Origin: Spirosoma sordidisoli
GTDB taxonomy: Bacteria > Bacteroidota > Bacteroidia > Cytophagales > Spirosomataceae
DNA length: 64,000 nt
Assembly (NCBI RefSeq): GCF_004138325.1
Contig: NZ_SBLB01000007.1
Span: forward strand, 91,947-155,946
Direction: 5' to 3'
Positions 42,828 through 51,751 of the stretch are shown here, piece by piece. The translations under genes and the position numbers were made by a program. The notes beneath the pieces are model-generated. The model saw nothing but the letters and a program-made list of their open reading frames with translations, was not told the DNA's origin and did not search any database. Numbering within the stretch: position 1 is the first letter of the stretch; each line of letters starts with the position of its first letter.

Positions 42828-42858
42828 TATCGGCCCCGGCTCAAGGCCAGGGCCGATA
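42828..42858. repeat. Hairpin-forming inverted repeat
   Basis: TATCGGCCC (42828-42836) pairs perfectly with GGGCCGATA (42850-42858) over a 13-base loop, just before the AT-rich island. Confidence 0.5.
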
Positions 42859-43210
42859 AAGCCAACCATAATGGGACTGAGTATAACCTACCAGGTTCAG
42901 AAATGCGTAAAATTACTTAATATTTTATTTTGACATGATTATGTACATCCAAATATTATATAAGAAAAAATGAAAAAATAAGAATTAACCATTATTAACA
43001 GTTCATTTGTCGATATATTATAAATAGTGTTCGAATAGTCAAGTTTCGATAAAGTGCTGGGCGTGAGAAGCCTTTGCATGACTGCTGCCGGATGCGTATG
43101 GGCAGATCGGATTGCTTAACAAGGCTGGTAGGGTGGTTTCGAGAAGGCGGATAGAGATGCCGTCCGCTCGTGTCGGTTAGTACGCTATCGTTCCGCCGGG
43201 TCTAAGCGGT

Positions 43211-43268
43211 GTTGCTAAGGGCTATTGACAGGCCGCCCCGCCCCGTCGGCCTGTCAATAGCCCGCAAC
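43211..43268. repeat. Strong hairpin in divergent intergenic region
   Basis: GGGCTATTGACAGGCCG (43219-43235) and CGGCCTGTCAATAGCCC (43247-43263) form a perfect 17-pair stem; GTTGC (43211-43215) and GCAAC (43264-43268) add an outer stem with a three-base bulge. The loop is CCCCGCCCCGT. It lies 127 bases before the aldo/keto reductase start. It could terminate an unseen small RNA or be a regulatory structure. Confidence 0.65.
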
Positions 43269-43394
43269 CGCACAGCATCTAATCGAAGAAACGAGCCACC
43301 TTTTCAAACTTCCGGCGCGGCCATCGGTATATAGTAAATACAGTTGTTCAAAGGCTGGGGCCTTGCTGGTTCTGGCAGTACCCATCACATCACT

Positions 43395-44384
43395 ATGAAG
43401 TATAGACAGTTTGGCCGTACCGAGTTGACCGTAAGTGAAATAGGCTTTGGCGCCTGGGCCATTGGTGGGCCGGCTGAGGTTGGCGGGGTTGCCATCGGCT
43501 GGGGCGACGCCGACGATACGACCTCCGAGCAGGCCCTTCGCCACGCGCTCGATCTGGGCATTACCCTGTACGATACGGCCGACTTCTACGGGCTGGGCCA
43601 TTCTGAAGAACTGATCGGTCGGGTGTTTGGCAACCGCGCCGATGTGGTGATCGCCACCAAAGTCGGTCAGAAAGAGCAGGACGGTAAAATTGCCATCGAC
43701 TACAGCCGCGCCCACATTATGACGGCCTGCGACGATAGCCTTCGGCGGCTCCGGCGCGACAGCATCGATTTCTACCAGCTGCACGTCGCTAAGCTAAGCC
43801 ATCTGGAACAGGGCGACTGCATCGAGGCTATGAGGGATCTGCAACAGGCGGGTAAAATTCGGTATTGGGGCATCTCCCTGAATACCTTCGCGCCCGAGCC
43901 CGAAGCCGACTTTTTCCTCAACCATGAGCTGGGCAGCGGGTTTCAGGTGGTATTCAACGTACTGAACCAGCACATTCGTCCGTATCTGTCGGCCATGCAC
44001 ACGCAGGGGTACGGCCTCATTGCCCGCATGCCGCTGCAGTTTGGCCTGCTGGCTGGTAAATTCTCAACCTCGACCACATTCCCGCCCAGCGATCATCGGC
44101 ATTACCGGGTCACGCCCGCCATCATCGACGCTACCAACGAGGCTCTGCAACCCGTTTGGGAGCTGTGTCGTACGTATGACGTCACCCCGGCCGAACTCAG
44201 CCTGAGCTATATACTGAGCCACCCCGAAATATCGACCGTGATTCCCGGTATCCGTACGCCCGAACAGGCCGATCAGAATACCCGCCGAATCGTTCAGCTC
44301 TCCGACCAGGACAGGGACTTTATCACCGGCTTGTACGACACCCGGTTCAAACCGCTGGTCGATATGATGAAAAAACAGGGCTGA
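43395..44384 (+). CDS. Aldo/keto reductase
   Basis: This is a 329-residue NADPH-dependent oxidoreductase of the AKR superfamily. The tetrad Asp60, Tyr65, Lys89 and His130 is visible in LYDTADFYG, IATKVGQ and YQLH. The loop GQKEQDGKIA and the NVLNQHIRPYL region are standard. It is downstream of the gene-free region and upstream of a convergent AraC regulator; a substrate is not indicated. Confidence 0.93.
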   Translation: MKYRQFGRTELTVSEIGFGAWAIGGPAEVGGVAIGWGDADDTTSEQALRHALDLGITLYDTADFYGLGHSEELIGRVFGNRADVVIATKVGQKEQDGKIAIDYSRAHIMTACDDSLRRLRRDSIDFYQLHVAKLSHLEQGDCIEAMRDLQQAGKIRYWGISLNTFAPEPEADFFLNHELGSGFQVVFNVLNQHIRPYLSAMHTQGYGLIARMPLQFGLLAGKFSTSTTFPPSDHRHYRVTPAIIDATNEALQPVWELCRTYDVTPAELSLSYILSHPEISTVIPGIRTPEQADQNTRRIVQLSDQDRDFITGLYDTRFKPLVDMMKKQG

Positions 44385-44409
44385 CCGCTGTTGGCCTTGC
44401 GCGCCTGGC

Positions 44410-45372
44410 TCAGCCTTCGTAATCGGGAGAGATAGGCGAGCGCCGGAACTCGTTGGGCGTAAGGCCTACGTACTTTTTGAAAAACTGGCTAAAATTTGGC
44501 TGATCGGCGAAGCCAATGATATGGCTGATCGCCTGAAGTGTCCAGTCGGTCTGGACCAGCAGGGCCTTACTTTCTTCGAGCAGGCGATTTTTGATCAGGG
44601 TGCTGATGGTCTGGCCGGTATGCTTTTTAACGAGCCCATTCAGGTAGTTCGGGTTCAGATTCAGTGTCTCCGCGTAGTCGCGGGCGGTGCGCATCCGGAT
44701 TGGGTTGTTGAGGTTGGCAAGGTTGGTTTCTTTTTCGAGCAATTCGAAAAAATTATAGACGTGCCGGTAGTCGTTGGTGATCTCGCCGACGGGGGCGTAG
44801 TCGGTGCCTTTGAGGCTCTCTATCAGGATCAGCTGGACATAGGCCTGCATGGCTTCTTCGGCCAGTTCCCCGCCCGAGGCAGCTTCGGCTTTCATCTGGG
44901 TCAGCAGGCTGTGAATCATCTGCGCCGACTGATCAGACAGGCGAAGGATTTTTTTCTCCGTAAAAAACTTGTAGCGGTCGATAATCAGTTTCAGCGACGG
45001 GTGCTGATCCAGGTATCGCTTCTTGAACATGCAGAAGATACCCCCGCCTGCTTTGGGAGACGCGTTGCGCCAGCACACGATCTCGTTGGGGTGCAGAAAG
45101 AGAATCGTACGCTCGTCGATGTAGTAATTATCCTTCCCCATCGTTTTCACGCCCGTGCCGCTGGTCATGAACATGATCTTATAAAAATCACGGCGGTTGG
45201 GGGTCAGGTAGTTGTCACAGCCGGTCTTCTCACGGTCCACCACCTTAATATTCCAGTCCTCATAATACAGCCGACTCACGGGCGTGGTGCCGGGTGGCAA
45301 GACAGATGGCATATCATAGACCATCGTTATGGGTTGAGCTTCGCCAGTTCGGCGGTGGGGTCGTGTCTCCAT
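44410..45372 (-). CDS. AraC-family transcriptional regulator
   Basis: This 320-residue regulator has an N-terminal cupin-like sensing domain (about 40-150, with FYKIMFMTSGTG) and a C-terminal AraC HTH pair (about 220-312: ARDYAETLNLNPNYLNGLVK and AISHIIGFADQPNFSQFFKKYVGLTPNEFR). Met17 (MVYDMPSVL) is an alternative start. It is divergent from the cupin gene and lies between the aldo/keto reductase and the molybdenum oxidoreductase operon, which it may regulate. Confidence 0.92.
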   Translation of the reverse strand: METRPHRRTGEAQPITMVYDMPSVLPPGTTPVSRLYYEDWNIKVVDREKTGCDNYLTPNRRDFYKIMFMTSGTGVKTMGKDNYYIDERTILFLHPNEIVCWRNASPKAGGGIFCMFKKRYLDQHPSLKLIIDRYKFFTEKKILRLSDQSAQMIHSLLTQMKAEAASGGELAEEAMQAYVQLILIESLKGTDYAPVGEITNDYRHVYNFFELLEKETNLANLNNPIRMRTARDYAETLNLNPNYLNGLVKKHTGQTISTLIKNRLLEESKALLVQTDWTLQAISHIIGFADQPNFSQFFKKYVGLTPNEFRRSPISPDYEG

Positions 45373-45701
45373 AAATCATAAAATGTGTTTTGGCGCGGTA
45401 AAGTGCCGGTGCCTATACAAATCAAAGATATTGCCAGGTAAGTAGTTGCAGGTCAGGTGGTAATGTTCGACGTGGAAACTTGCCAGCAATGGGGCCGTTG
45501 GCTCAGCTTATGAGTTGATATGTGATTTTCATAAAAAGAGCTTTGCTTTTCCTATAAAGTTGCTCCCTCGTGGCTGGTACGTTTGTATGATCGATAGGGC
45601 GAGGATGTCTGGTTGCTGCTTAACGTTCGTCACTGATTGGTCATCGACATGGCGACGTTGTAAAAGCCACCGACCTCATCTTGGTAAACCAAACTGCTCG
45701 G
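45373..45701. other. Divergent promoter region araC-type gene / cupin gene
   Basis: 329 bases without a supported gene. A minus-strand -7 box TATCTTTG (45430-45423) is about 50 bases before the regulator ATG, and a plus-strand TACGTTTG (45578-45585) is about 115 bases before the cupin ATG. The centre (45500-45560) is more AT-rich. Confidence 0.55.
45423..45430 (-). promoter_or_regulatory. -7 box for the AraC-type regulator gene
   Basis: TATCTTTG on the minus strand, perfect consensus, about 50 bases upstream of the start at 45372. Confidence 0.45.
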
Positions 45702-46190
45702 ATGAAACAGGTACGAAATCAATTTGTTACGCTACTCTTTGGTAGCCTTCTAATTATCATGGGAACAGGACCTCTGGCTATGGCTCAGCAATCAAAAATA
45801 AACAGCGCCCCCGAAGCGACCCGGGGGCCTGCCACCAGCTTCAGCGGTACGGTTTGGGTAACTACTCTGGTCGGCCCCAACGCAGAAACCGACTGCATCG
45901 TGAGTAGCGTCACCTTTGACCCCAAAGCCAGAACGTTCTGGCATACGCATCCCAACGGTCAGCTACTGGTTGTTACGAAGGGCATCGGCTTCTATCAGGA
46001 GAAGGGAAAACCCGCCCGGCTTATTCGGGAAGGCGATTCGGTGACTATACCGCCGATGGTTGAACACTGGCATGGCGCCGGCCCCAACGGTACGTTTACC
46101 CATACCGCTATTAATCCGAACGTAAGCAAAGGCGGGGCCGTCAACTGGCTGCAGGCGGTTACGGATGAGGAGTACAGGATCGCTCACTAA
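45702..46190 (+). CDS. Secreted cupin-domain protein
   Basis: This is a 162-residue protein from ATG 45702 with a Sec signal (about 1-28, ending MAQQ) and one cupin barrel: FWHTHPNGQLLVVTKGIGFYQEKG and later EHWHGAGPNGTFTHTAI, with His-x-His and further His able to bind a metal. Such small cupins often act as lyases or isomerases of small molecules or as binding proteins. It ends 19 bases before the cyclophilin-like gene. Confidence 0.88.
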   Translation: MKQVRNQFVTLLFGSLLIIMGTGPLAMAQQSKINSAPEATRGPATSFSGTVWVTTLVGPNAETDCIVSSVTFDPKARTFWHTHPNGQLLVVTKGIGFYQEKGKPARLIREGDSVTIPPMVEHWHGAGPNGTFTHTAINPNVSKGGAVNWLQAVTDEEYRIAH

Positions 46191-46209
46191 GCAAGTAGGC
46201 AGGTATCTA

Positions 46210-46695
46210 ATGAAAAACTCATTCGTCATCTCTTTTTCCCTGTTGCTCTTTTGCATAGCAATCATGGCTTGCACACTGGAGAACCCGATAGCCTCCGGCA
46301 TACTGAACGGTGAAAGTCCCGAAACTCAGACAAATGATGCGATCGAGAGCCGACTCAATATCAGGATTGGCGCGACCGTTTTTACCGCAACGCTGCTGAA
46401 TAATCCAACGGCGACGGCCCTGGTAGCACGTTTGCCACTGACGATCCCGATGCAGGAACTGAACGGCAACGAGAAGTTCGCTGAGCTGCCCAACGCCCTG
46501 CCCTCCCGCGCATCGGCGCCCGGAACCATTCAAACCGGCGACCTGATGCTCTACGGGTCAACCACGCTGGTACTGTTTTATAAAACGTTTCCGACCGCCT
46601 ACAGTTATACAAAACTAGGACGTGTCGACAATCCGGCGGGCCTCGCTGCCGCGCTCGGGTCCGGAAGCGTAACGGTTACGTTTGAGCGCCAGTGA
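46210..46695 (+). CDS. Cyclophilin-like fold lipoprotein
   Basis: This 161-residue protein from ATG 46210 has a signal with lipobox IMAC (Cys21) and a domain like PF18050: LNIRIGATVFTATLLNNPTA, a central MQELNGNEKFAELPNAL and late DLMLYGSTTLVLFYKTF, then GRVDNPAGL. This domain has a cyclophilin-like barrel but no known peptidyl-prolyl isomerase activity. It follows the cupin gene, so both appear co-transcribed. Confidence 0.85.
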   Translation: MKNSFVISFSLLLFCIAIMACTLENPIASGILNGESPETQTNDAIESRLNIRIGATVFTATLLNNPTATALVARLPLTIPMQELNGNEKFAELPNALPSRASAPGTIQTGDLMLYGSTTLVLFYKTFPTAYSYTKLGRVDNPAGLAAALGSGSVTVTFERQ

Positions 46696-46873
46696 ACACG
46701 AACAACGAACCGTAAACCTATCCGACACTAATCGATTTGGCTGGTGGCGGTAATCAACACTTTCTTGCCAATACTGACCTTTAGAGGCTGGGGCTGAAAA
46801 CCGGATTCGCAAACAACTGCCTTCAGGGGGCGGAGGGAGATTCTGGAGATGCAGATCTTAAACTAACCAACTT

Positions 46874-47518
46874 ATGGCTGAGTACGAAAACACCGGGGGC
46901 AAGTCAGAGGCCCCCAATGCATCCCGCCGGGTTTTCTTCAAACAATCTTCGGCCCTGGCAGCTCTGGCTATGACTCCGCCAGCGGCCATGACCGCCGTGG
47001 CGAACGGACTGGATGAAAAAGTGGCTGCCGCCTTCGAGCAGATGCCGCTGCATGTCGAGATCAACGGCACAATGCGAACCCTAGCCATTGAACCCCGCGT
47101 TACGCTGCTCGACCTGTTGCGCGAACAACTGCATCTAACCGGCACCAAAAAAGGCTGCGACCACGGGCAATGCGGGGCCTGTACAGTGCACGTCGATGGC
47201 CAGCGGGTCAACTCGTGTCTGACCCTGGCGATGACGACAGAAGGTAGCCAAGTCACAACCATTGAGGGGCTAACCCCCGGTGGACCCGACGGGCCATTGC
47301 ATCCCATGCAGGAAGCGTTTATCAAACACGACGGCTTTCAGTGTGGCTATTGTACTCCCGGACAAATTATGTCGGCGGTAGCCTGCATTCGTGAAGGCCA
47401 TGCCGACAGCCCCGAGGAGGTTCGCGAATACATGAGCGGCAACATATGCCGGTGCGGAGCCTACGCCAACATTGTCGATGCCATTATGGACGTTAAAAAG
47501 GGAGGAGCCAGGGTATGA
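46874..47518 (+). CDS. paoA: Aldehyde oxidoreductase iron-sulfur subunit (PaoA-type)
   Basis: This 214-residue subunit carries two [2Fe-2S] clusters: plant-type Cys95, 100, 103, 115 (KKGCDHGQCGACTVHVDG) and the second set Cys157/160 (FQCGYC) with Cys192/194 (ICRCG). An N-terminal SRRVFFKQSSALAALAM looks like a Tat signal, so the enzyme is probably periplasmic, as E. coli PaoABC. It overlaps the FAD subunit by four bases and leads the three-gene operon. Confidence 0.92.
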   Translation: MAEYENTGGKSEAPNASRRVFFKQSSALAALAMTPPAAMTAVANGLDEKVAAAFEQMPLHVEINGTMRTLAIEPRVTLLDLLREQLHLTGTKKGCDHGQCGACTVHVDGQRVNSCLTLAMTTEGSQVTTIEGLTPGGPDGPLHPMQEAFIKHDGFQCGYCTPGQIMSAVACIREGHADSPEEVREYMSGNICRCGAYANIVDAIMDVKKGGARV

Positions 47519-48534
47519 ACCAATTTCAATATACGCGGGTAACAACCCCCAAAGCGGCCGTTTCGGCCATTTCGACTGGAAACGGTTCGTATTTTCTGGC
47601 AGGTGGCACGAACCTGATCGACTTAATGAAGCGCGAAGTGGTGGTGCCCGAGCGGCTGATCGACATCAACAAACTACCGCTCGCAACCATCGAAAAAACG
47701 GCTACGGGCCTGCGCATTGGGGCCATGGCTAAAAATTCGGCGGTAGCCGAAAGCGAGCTGGTAAAGAAGTATGTTCCGCTGCTGACGATGGCGCTCAACG
47801 CGGGGGCGTCAGCCCAGCTTCGGAACATGGCGACGGTAGGCGGCAATATGATGCAGCGTACCCGTTGTGCTTATTTTTACGATACAGCCATGCCCTGCAA
47901 CAAGCGAAGCCCAGTGCAGGCTGGTGCTGATAAAGGACAGACCAACGGGCCGGTGGGCTGCGGAGCCATCGGCGGCATCAATCGGATGCACGCCATTTTC
48001 GGAGCCAGCACCAAATGCATCGCCGTTCACCCGAGCGACATGTGTATCGCTCTGGCTGCGCTGGATGCTACCGTGAATGTATCCGGCCCAAAGGGCGATC
48101 GTACCATTCCGTTCGGCGACTTCCATCGGCTCCCCGGCGATACGCCCCAGAAAGACAATACGCTGCTGCCCGGCGAACTGATTATGTCGGTCGATATCCC
48201 AACGAATAAGTTTGCCGACCATTCACACTATCTGAAAGTTCGCGACCGGGCGTCGTATGCCTTCGCCCTGGTGTCGGTTGGGGTGGCAGTTGACATGAAG
48301 AGAGATACCATTCAGGATATACGCCTGGCCATGGGCGGTGTGGCCCATAAGCCCTGGCGACTGATCGAAGCCGAGCAGTTTTTGCGCGGTAAATCTGCTA
48401 CCGAAGCCAACTTCAAACAAGCTGCCATGCTGGCGATGAACGGCGCAAAGGGCTACGGCGAGAACGACTTCAAGCTGACCCTGGCCCCCAACTCCATTAT
48501 CGACGCCTTGAAAACAGCTACCAAAACCGCCTAA
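47515..48534 (+). CDS. paoB: Aldehyde oxidoreductase FAD-binding subunit (PaoB-type)
   Basis: This 339-residue FAD subunit has the PaoB hallmarks: FLAGGTNLIDLMK near the N-terminus for FAD, ASAQLRNMATVGGNMMQRTRC and the cysteine set RCAYFYDTAMPCNKRS ... GCGAIGG ... TKCIAVHPSDMC that in PaoB binds an extra [4Fe-4S] cluster. It joins paoA (overlap 4) and paoC (3-base gap). Confidence 0.92.
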   Translation: MNQFQYTRVTTPKAAVSAISTGNGSYFLAGGTNLIDLMKREVVVPERLIDINKLPLATIEKTATGLRIGAMAKNSAVAESELVKKYVPLLTMALNAGASAQLRNMATVGGNMMQRTRCAYFYDTAMPCNKRSPVQAGADKGQTNGPVGCGAIGGINRMHAIFGASTKCIAVHPSDMCIALAALDATVNVSGPKGDRTIPFGDFHRLPGDTPQKDNTLLPGELIMSVDIPTNKFADHSHYLKVRDRASYAFALVSVGVAVDMKRDTIQDIRLAMGGVAHKPWRLIEAEQFLRGKSATEANFKQAAMLAMNGAKGYGENDFKLTLAPNSIIDALKTATKTA

Positions 48535-48536
48535 TT

Positions 48537-50777
48537 ATGACAAAAGACACAAAAAATCCGCCCATCGACCGGGTCGATGGGCGGTTGAAAGTGACCGGCG
48601 GGGCCAATTACTTTGCTGATTTTGAGCTGCCCAACATGGCCTACTGCGTATTGGTCGGCAGCGAGGTTGGCCGGGGCACGATTACCAGCCTCGACACTAA
48701 AAAAGCACAGGGCGCACCGGGCGTCCTCGGCGTGTTCACGCATCAGAATATGCCTCCCATTCCGGGTTGGGATGCACCCGTTGGCGGAGAGGCCGACGGA
48801 CCGGCCCCCAAGCCCAAGAGAGAGGAGACCTACCGAATTCTGAGCAGCCCTAAAATCCTGTTCGACGGGCAACCCATCGCCATCGTGGTGGCCGACAGTT
48901 TCGAGCGGGCCACCTATGCCGCTTCGCTTGTCAAGGCAACTTACAACAAACAGGCAGCCCGTACCGAACTGGAAAAGCACCTGTCGGAGGGCGTTGCCCC
49001 GAAGGGCGCCGATGGCGGCAATTATTTACGGGGCAAAGCCGATGCCTATCAGTCGGCTCCTGTCAGGCTGGAAGCCAATTATACCATACCCATTGAAGTG
49101 CACAACCCGATGGAATTACATGGTATTCTGGCTCACTGGACAGCCTCCGACAAGCTAATGATTTACGCCAAAACGCAGGGCGTTAACGCCACGCAGCAGG
49201 CGATGGCCCAGGCGTTCAAACTCGACCCGAAGAATATTCACGTGCATACCGAATTCATGGGTGGTGGCTTCGGCATGGGCCTGCGTACGTGGCCGCAGGA
49301 AACGGCAGTGGTGGCGGTGGCCCGGAAAATTGGTCGTCCGTTGAAGCTGGTGGTTACCCGTTCGCAGATGTTTACGCTGGTGGGCCACCGCCCTTATACC
49401 GTGCAGACCATCAACATGGGTGCCGACACGAACGGGAAGCTGGTTGGTCTTGCCCACGCAGCAACCGCCGAAACGGCCAGCTACGAAGACTTCACGGAAG
49501 CGACCGTCAACATGACCAAATTTATGTACGACTGCCCGAACGTGAGCACCCGCTACCGCATCGTGCGGCTCGACCGGAGCGTACCTATCTGGATGCGCGG
49601 ACCGGGCGAAGCTACGGGCGCGTTTGCCCTCGAATCGGCGATGGATGAAATGGCCCATAAGCTGAACCTCGACCCCATCGAGTTCCGGCTACGCAACTAT
49701 ACCGAAACCGATCCCGAACACAACCGGCCTTATTCGAGCAAAAATCTCAAAGAAGCGTATCAGCGCGGGGCCGACGCTATTGGCTGGAGTAACCGGAAGA
49801 ACGAGCCGGGTAGCCAGCGGGAAGGCGACTGGTTGATTGGCTACGGCATGAGCACGGGCGTGTTTAGCGCCTTCCGCTGGGAAGCTTCGGCCAGGGCCTT
49901 GCTCAAAGCCGATAGCTCCCTGACGATACAAAGCGCCGTGACCGACATTGGCCCGGGAACCGGAACGGCCCTGACCATAATTGCCCATAACGTGCTGGGC
50001 GTGCCGCTCAATCAGATCAAGGTCGAGTATGGCGACACCTCGCTGCCCAAAGCGCCCACGCAGGGCGGTTCGGCCATTGTATCGGCGGTAGGCTCGGCGG
50101 TGTTCGACGCCTGCACAGCGGTTAAAAAACAACTGACCGAACTGGCCATCAAAGAAGGTGGATCGCTGGCAGGTCGTCAGGCCGATGAGCTGATCATAGC
50201 CGACGGTGTGCTGTCGGTGGAGAAAGAACCCCGTAAAAAAGTAGCCCTGAGCGAGCTGATGCGAGCGAATAACCTGACGGTGATCGACAAAAGTGCTGAC
50301 TCGAAAGGTGGGTCGGAGCAGAGTAAGTATTCGATGTACTCGTTCTCGGTGCATTTCGTGCAGGTACGTGTCAACCCACTGACGGGGGTTGTGCGCGTTT
50401 CCAAAGCCGTCAGCGTGGCCGATTCGGGGCGCATTGTGAGCCCCAAAACGGCGGCCAGCCAGATGATCGGTGGCGTGGCCGGCGGCATTGGTATGGCGCT
50501 AACGGAAGAAGCCAGTATTGACCACCGGTTTGGCCGATTCGTGAACAACAACCTGGGCGATTATCACGTAGCCGTGCATGCCGACGTACCGGCCATCGAA
50601 ACGATCATGATCGATAAGCCCGACCCGATCATCAATCCGATGGGTGCCAAAGGCATGGGTGAAATCGCGCTGATCGGCTTTGCCGGAGCGGTAGCCAATG
50701 CAGTTTTTAACGCTACTGGCCAACGCGTACGTGACTTGCCGATTACTCCGGATAAACTCCTGAGAAAGCTGACGTAG
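48537..50777 (+). CDS. paoC: Aldehyde oxidoreductase molybdenum subunit (PaoC-type)
   Basis: This 746-residue subunit holds the molybdopterin cofactor of xanthine oxidase-type enzymes. The GGGFGMG loop is near 241-247, RGPGEATGAFALESAMDEMA near 358-377, the PTQGGSAIVSAVG substrate/cofactor loop near 508-520 and the catalytic Glu709 in GAKGMGEIALIGF. It is a PaoC-like aldehyde oxidase; the physiological substrate is unknown. No PaoD maturation gene lies beside it. Confidence 0.93.
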   Translation: MTKDTKNPPIDRVDGRLKVTGGANYFADFELPNMAYCVLVGSEVGRGTITSLDTKKAQGAPGVLGVFTHQNMPPIPGWDAPVGGEADGPAPKPKREETYRILSSPKILFDGQPIAIVVADSFERATYAASLVKATYNKQAARTELEKHLSEGVAPKGADGGNYLRGKADAYQSAPVRLEANYTIPIEVHNPMELHGILAHWTASDKLMIYAKTQGVNATQQAMAQAFKLDPKNIHVHTEFMGGGFGMGLRTWPQETAVVAVARKIGRPLKLVVTRSQMFTLVGHRPYTVQTINMGADTNGKLVGLAHAATAETASYEDFTEATVNMTKFMYDCPNVSTRYRIVRLDRSVPIWMRGPGEATGAFALESAMDEMAHKLNLDPIEFRLRNYTETDPEHNRPYSSKNLKEAYQRGADAIGWSNRKNEPGSQREGDWLIGYGMSTGVFSAFRWEASARALLKADSSLTIQSAVTDIGPGTGTALTIIAHNVLGVPLNQIKVEYGDTSLPKAPTQGGSAIVSAVGSAVFDACTAVKKQLTELAIKEGGSLAGRQADELIIADGVLSVEKEPRKKVALSELMRANNLTVIDKSADSKGGSEQSKYSMYSFSVHFVQVRVNPLTGVVRVSKAVSVADSGRIVSPKTAASQMIGGVAGGIGMALTEEASIDHRFGRFVNNNLGDYHVAVHADVPAIETIMIDKPDPIINPMGAKGMGEIALIGFAGAVANAVFNATGQRVRDLPITPDKLLRKLT

Positions 50778-50820
50778 AATAAACAGAGTGGATCAACTTA
50801 CCCTTTTATCAAACTGACTG

Positions 50821-50894
50821 TTTTGGTCCTGCTGATGAAGGAAGCACTGTCGATCGTCTGCGTCGAGATGCTTTCTTCGTCAGCAGGACCAAAA
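50821..50894 (+). terminator. Very long hairpin after paoC
   Basis: The arms 50821-50846 and 50869-50894 are 26 bases each with only two mismatches (outer TTTTGGTCCTGCTGA / TCAGCAGGACCAAAA), around a 22-base middle. Placed 43 bases after the paoC stop, it is probably a terminator, though longer than needed. Confidence 0.65.
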
Positions 50895-50955
50895 AGAGAA
50901 TACGGTAAGGTCAGTTAGGCGCACTGCTCTATGTTGTTCACATTGTTCGAGTAAT

Positions 50956-51528
50956 ATGTCTCTTGAAGCTAGTACCGATATTTTTGGCCGCCTGCAGGCC
51001 GGAGAACCGCTTCGCAAAGACGATCCTGACTATGCCCGCTTTGGCGAAGTCGTGGCGCGGACCATCCGGTTATGCGTTACCATGAACGCGACGGCAACCG
51101 ATACCGATCAGGTACGTTCCCAACTGGGTGAGATCATCGGCGTGGATATCGACCCATCGACGACGATATTCCCACCCTTTCACACCAATTTCGGTCGGTT
51201 TATTCGGTTGGGTAAAAACATCTTCATCAACCATGCCTGCTCGTTTCTGGATATTGGCGGCATTATCATCGAAGACGACGTACAGATTGGACCAAGGGTA
51301 AACCTGACCTCCGAAAATCATCCGCTGGACCCGGCCGACCGAACAACGCTGATTCCGCGGCCAGTTGTGATCAAACGCAACGCCTGGATCGGGGCGGGGG
51401 CCACCATCCTGCCGGGCGTTACCGTCGGCGAAAACGCCATCGTGGCTGCGGGTGCCGTAGTCAGTCGTGATGTGCCGCCTAACACGGTGGTGGCGGGGGT
51501 GCCAGCCAGGGTGGTTAAGTCGTTGTGA
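50956..51528 (+). CDS. Hexapeptide-repeat acetyltransferase (Maa/NodL-like)
   Basis: This 190-residue left-handed beta-helix acyltransferase has the motifs FPPFHTNFGRFIRLGKNIFINHACSFLD, IIEDDVQIGPRVNLTSENHPLD and IGAGATILPGVTVGENAIVAAGAVV, as in maltose/galactoside acetyltransferases. Sugar O-acetylation is likely; the acceptor is unknown. It precedes the SGNH esterase-like gene but with its own promoter region between, so the link is loose. Confidence 0.92.
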   Translation: MSLEASTDIFGRLQAGEPLRKDDPDYARFGEVVARTIRLCVTMNATATDTDQVRSQLGEIIGVDIDPSTTIFPPFHTNFGRFIRLGKNIFINHACSFLDIGGIIIEDDVQIGPRVNLTSENHPLDPADRTTLIPRPVVIKRNAWIGAGATILPGVTVGENAIVAAGAVVSRDVPPNTVVAGVPARVVKSL

Positions 51529-51723
51529 GGTAGAGTAGCAATCCTTCAAAACGCAGAATGACGCGTGGATGTCAAAGGGTAAGGTCAAGCTACTGATCCG
51601 GCCCTTTGGCCTCTGTACTCGTTCGGCGAAACACCTACCTTCTGTTTGAAGAACCGGCCGACCCGAACGCGGTAAAGTAAGGCAGGCCCGAAGCCTGAAC
51701 TGGAGAACCGACGTTACTTTTTC

Positions 51724-51731
51724 TATCTTCG
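51724..51731 (+). promoter_or_regulatory. Near-consensus -7 box for SGNH/DUF11 gene
   Basis: TATCTTCG differs by one base from TAnnTTTG and lies 20 bases before the ATG at 51752. Upstream 51529-51720 holds no supported gene. Confidence 0.35.
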
Positions 51732-51751
51732 CGGTATATTAGTATGCCGTC

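Larger units (their letters stand above)
42675..43394. other. 720-base gene-free divergent region with AT-rich island
   Basis: No supported ORF. The part 42900-43040 is strikingly AT-rich (runs such as AAAAAATGAAAAAATAAG) against the GC-rich surroundings. It holds two hairpins (42828-42858 and 43211-43268). No DnaA-box cluster or transposase remnant was seen. Confidence 0.7.

Noticed and set aside
42900..43040. AT-rich island as replication origin
   Set aside because: No cluster of DnaA boxes (TTATCCACA-like), no dnaA/dnaN neighbours.
43254..43784. Minus-strand frame of 176 codons over the strong hairpin
   Set aside because: It is antisense to the aldo/keto reductase and shows no family features.
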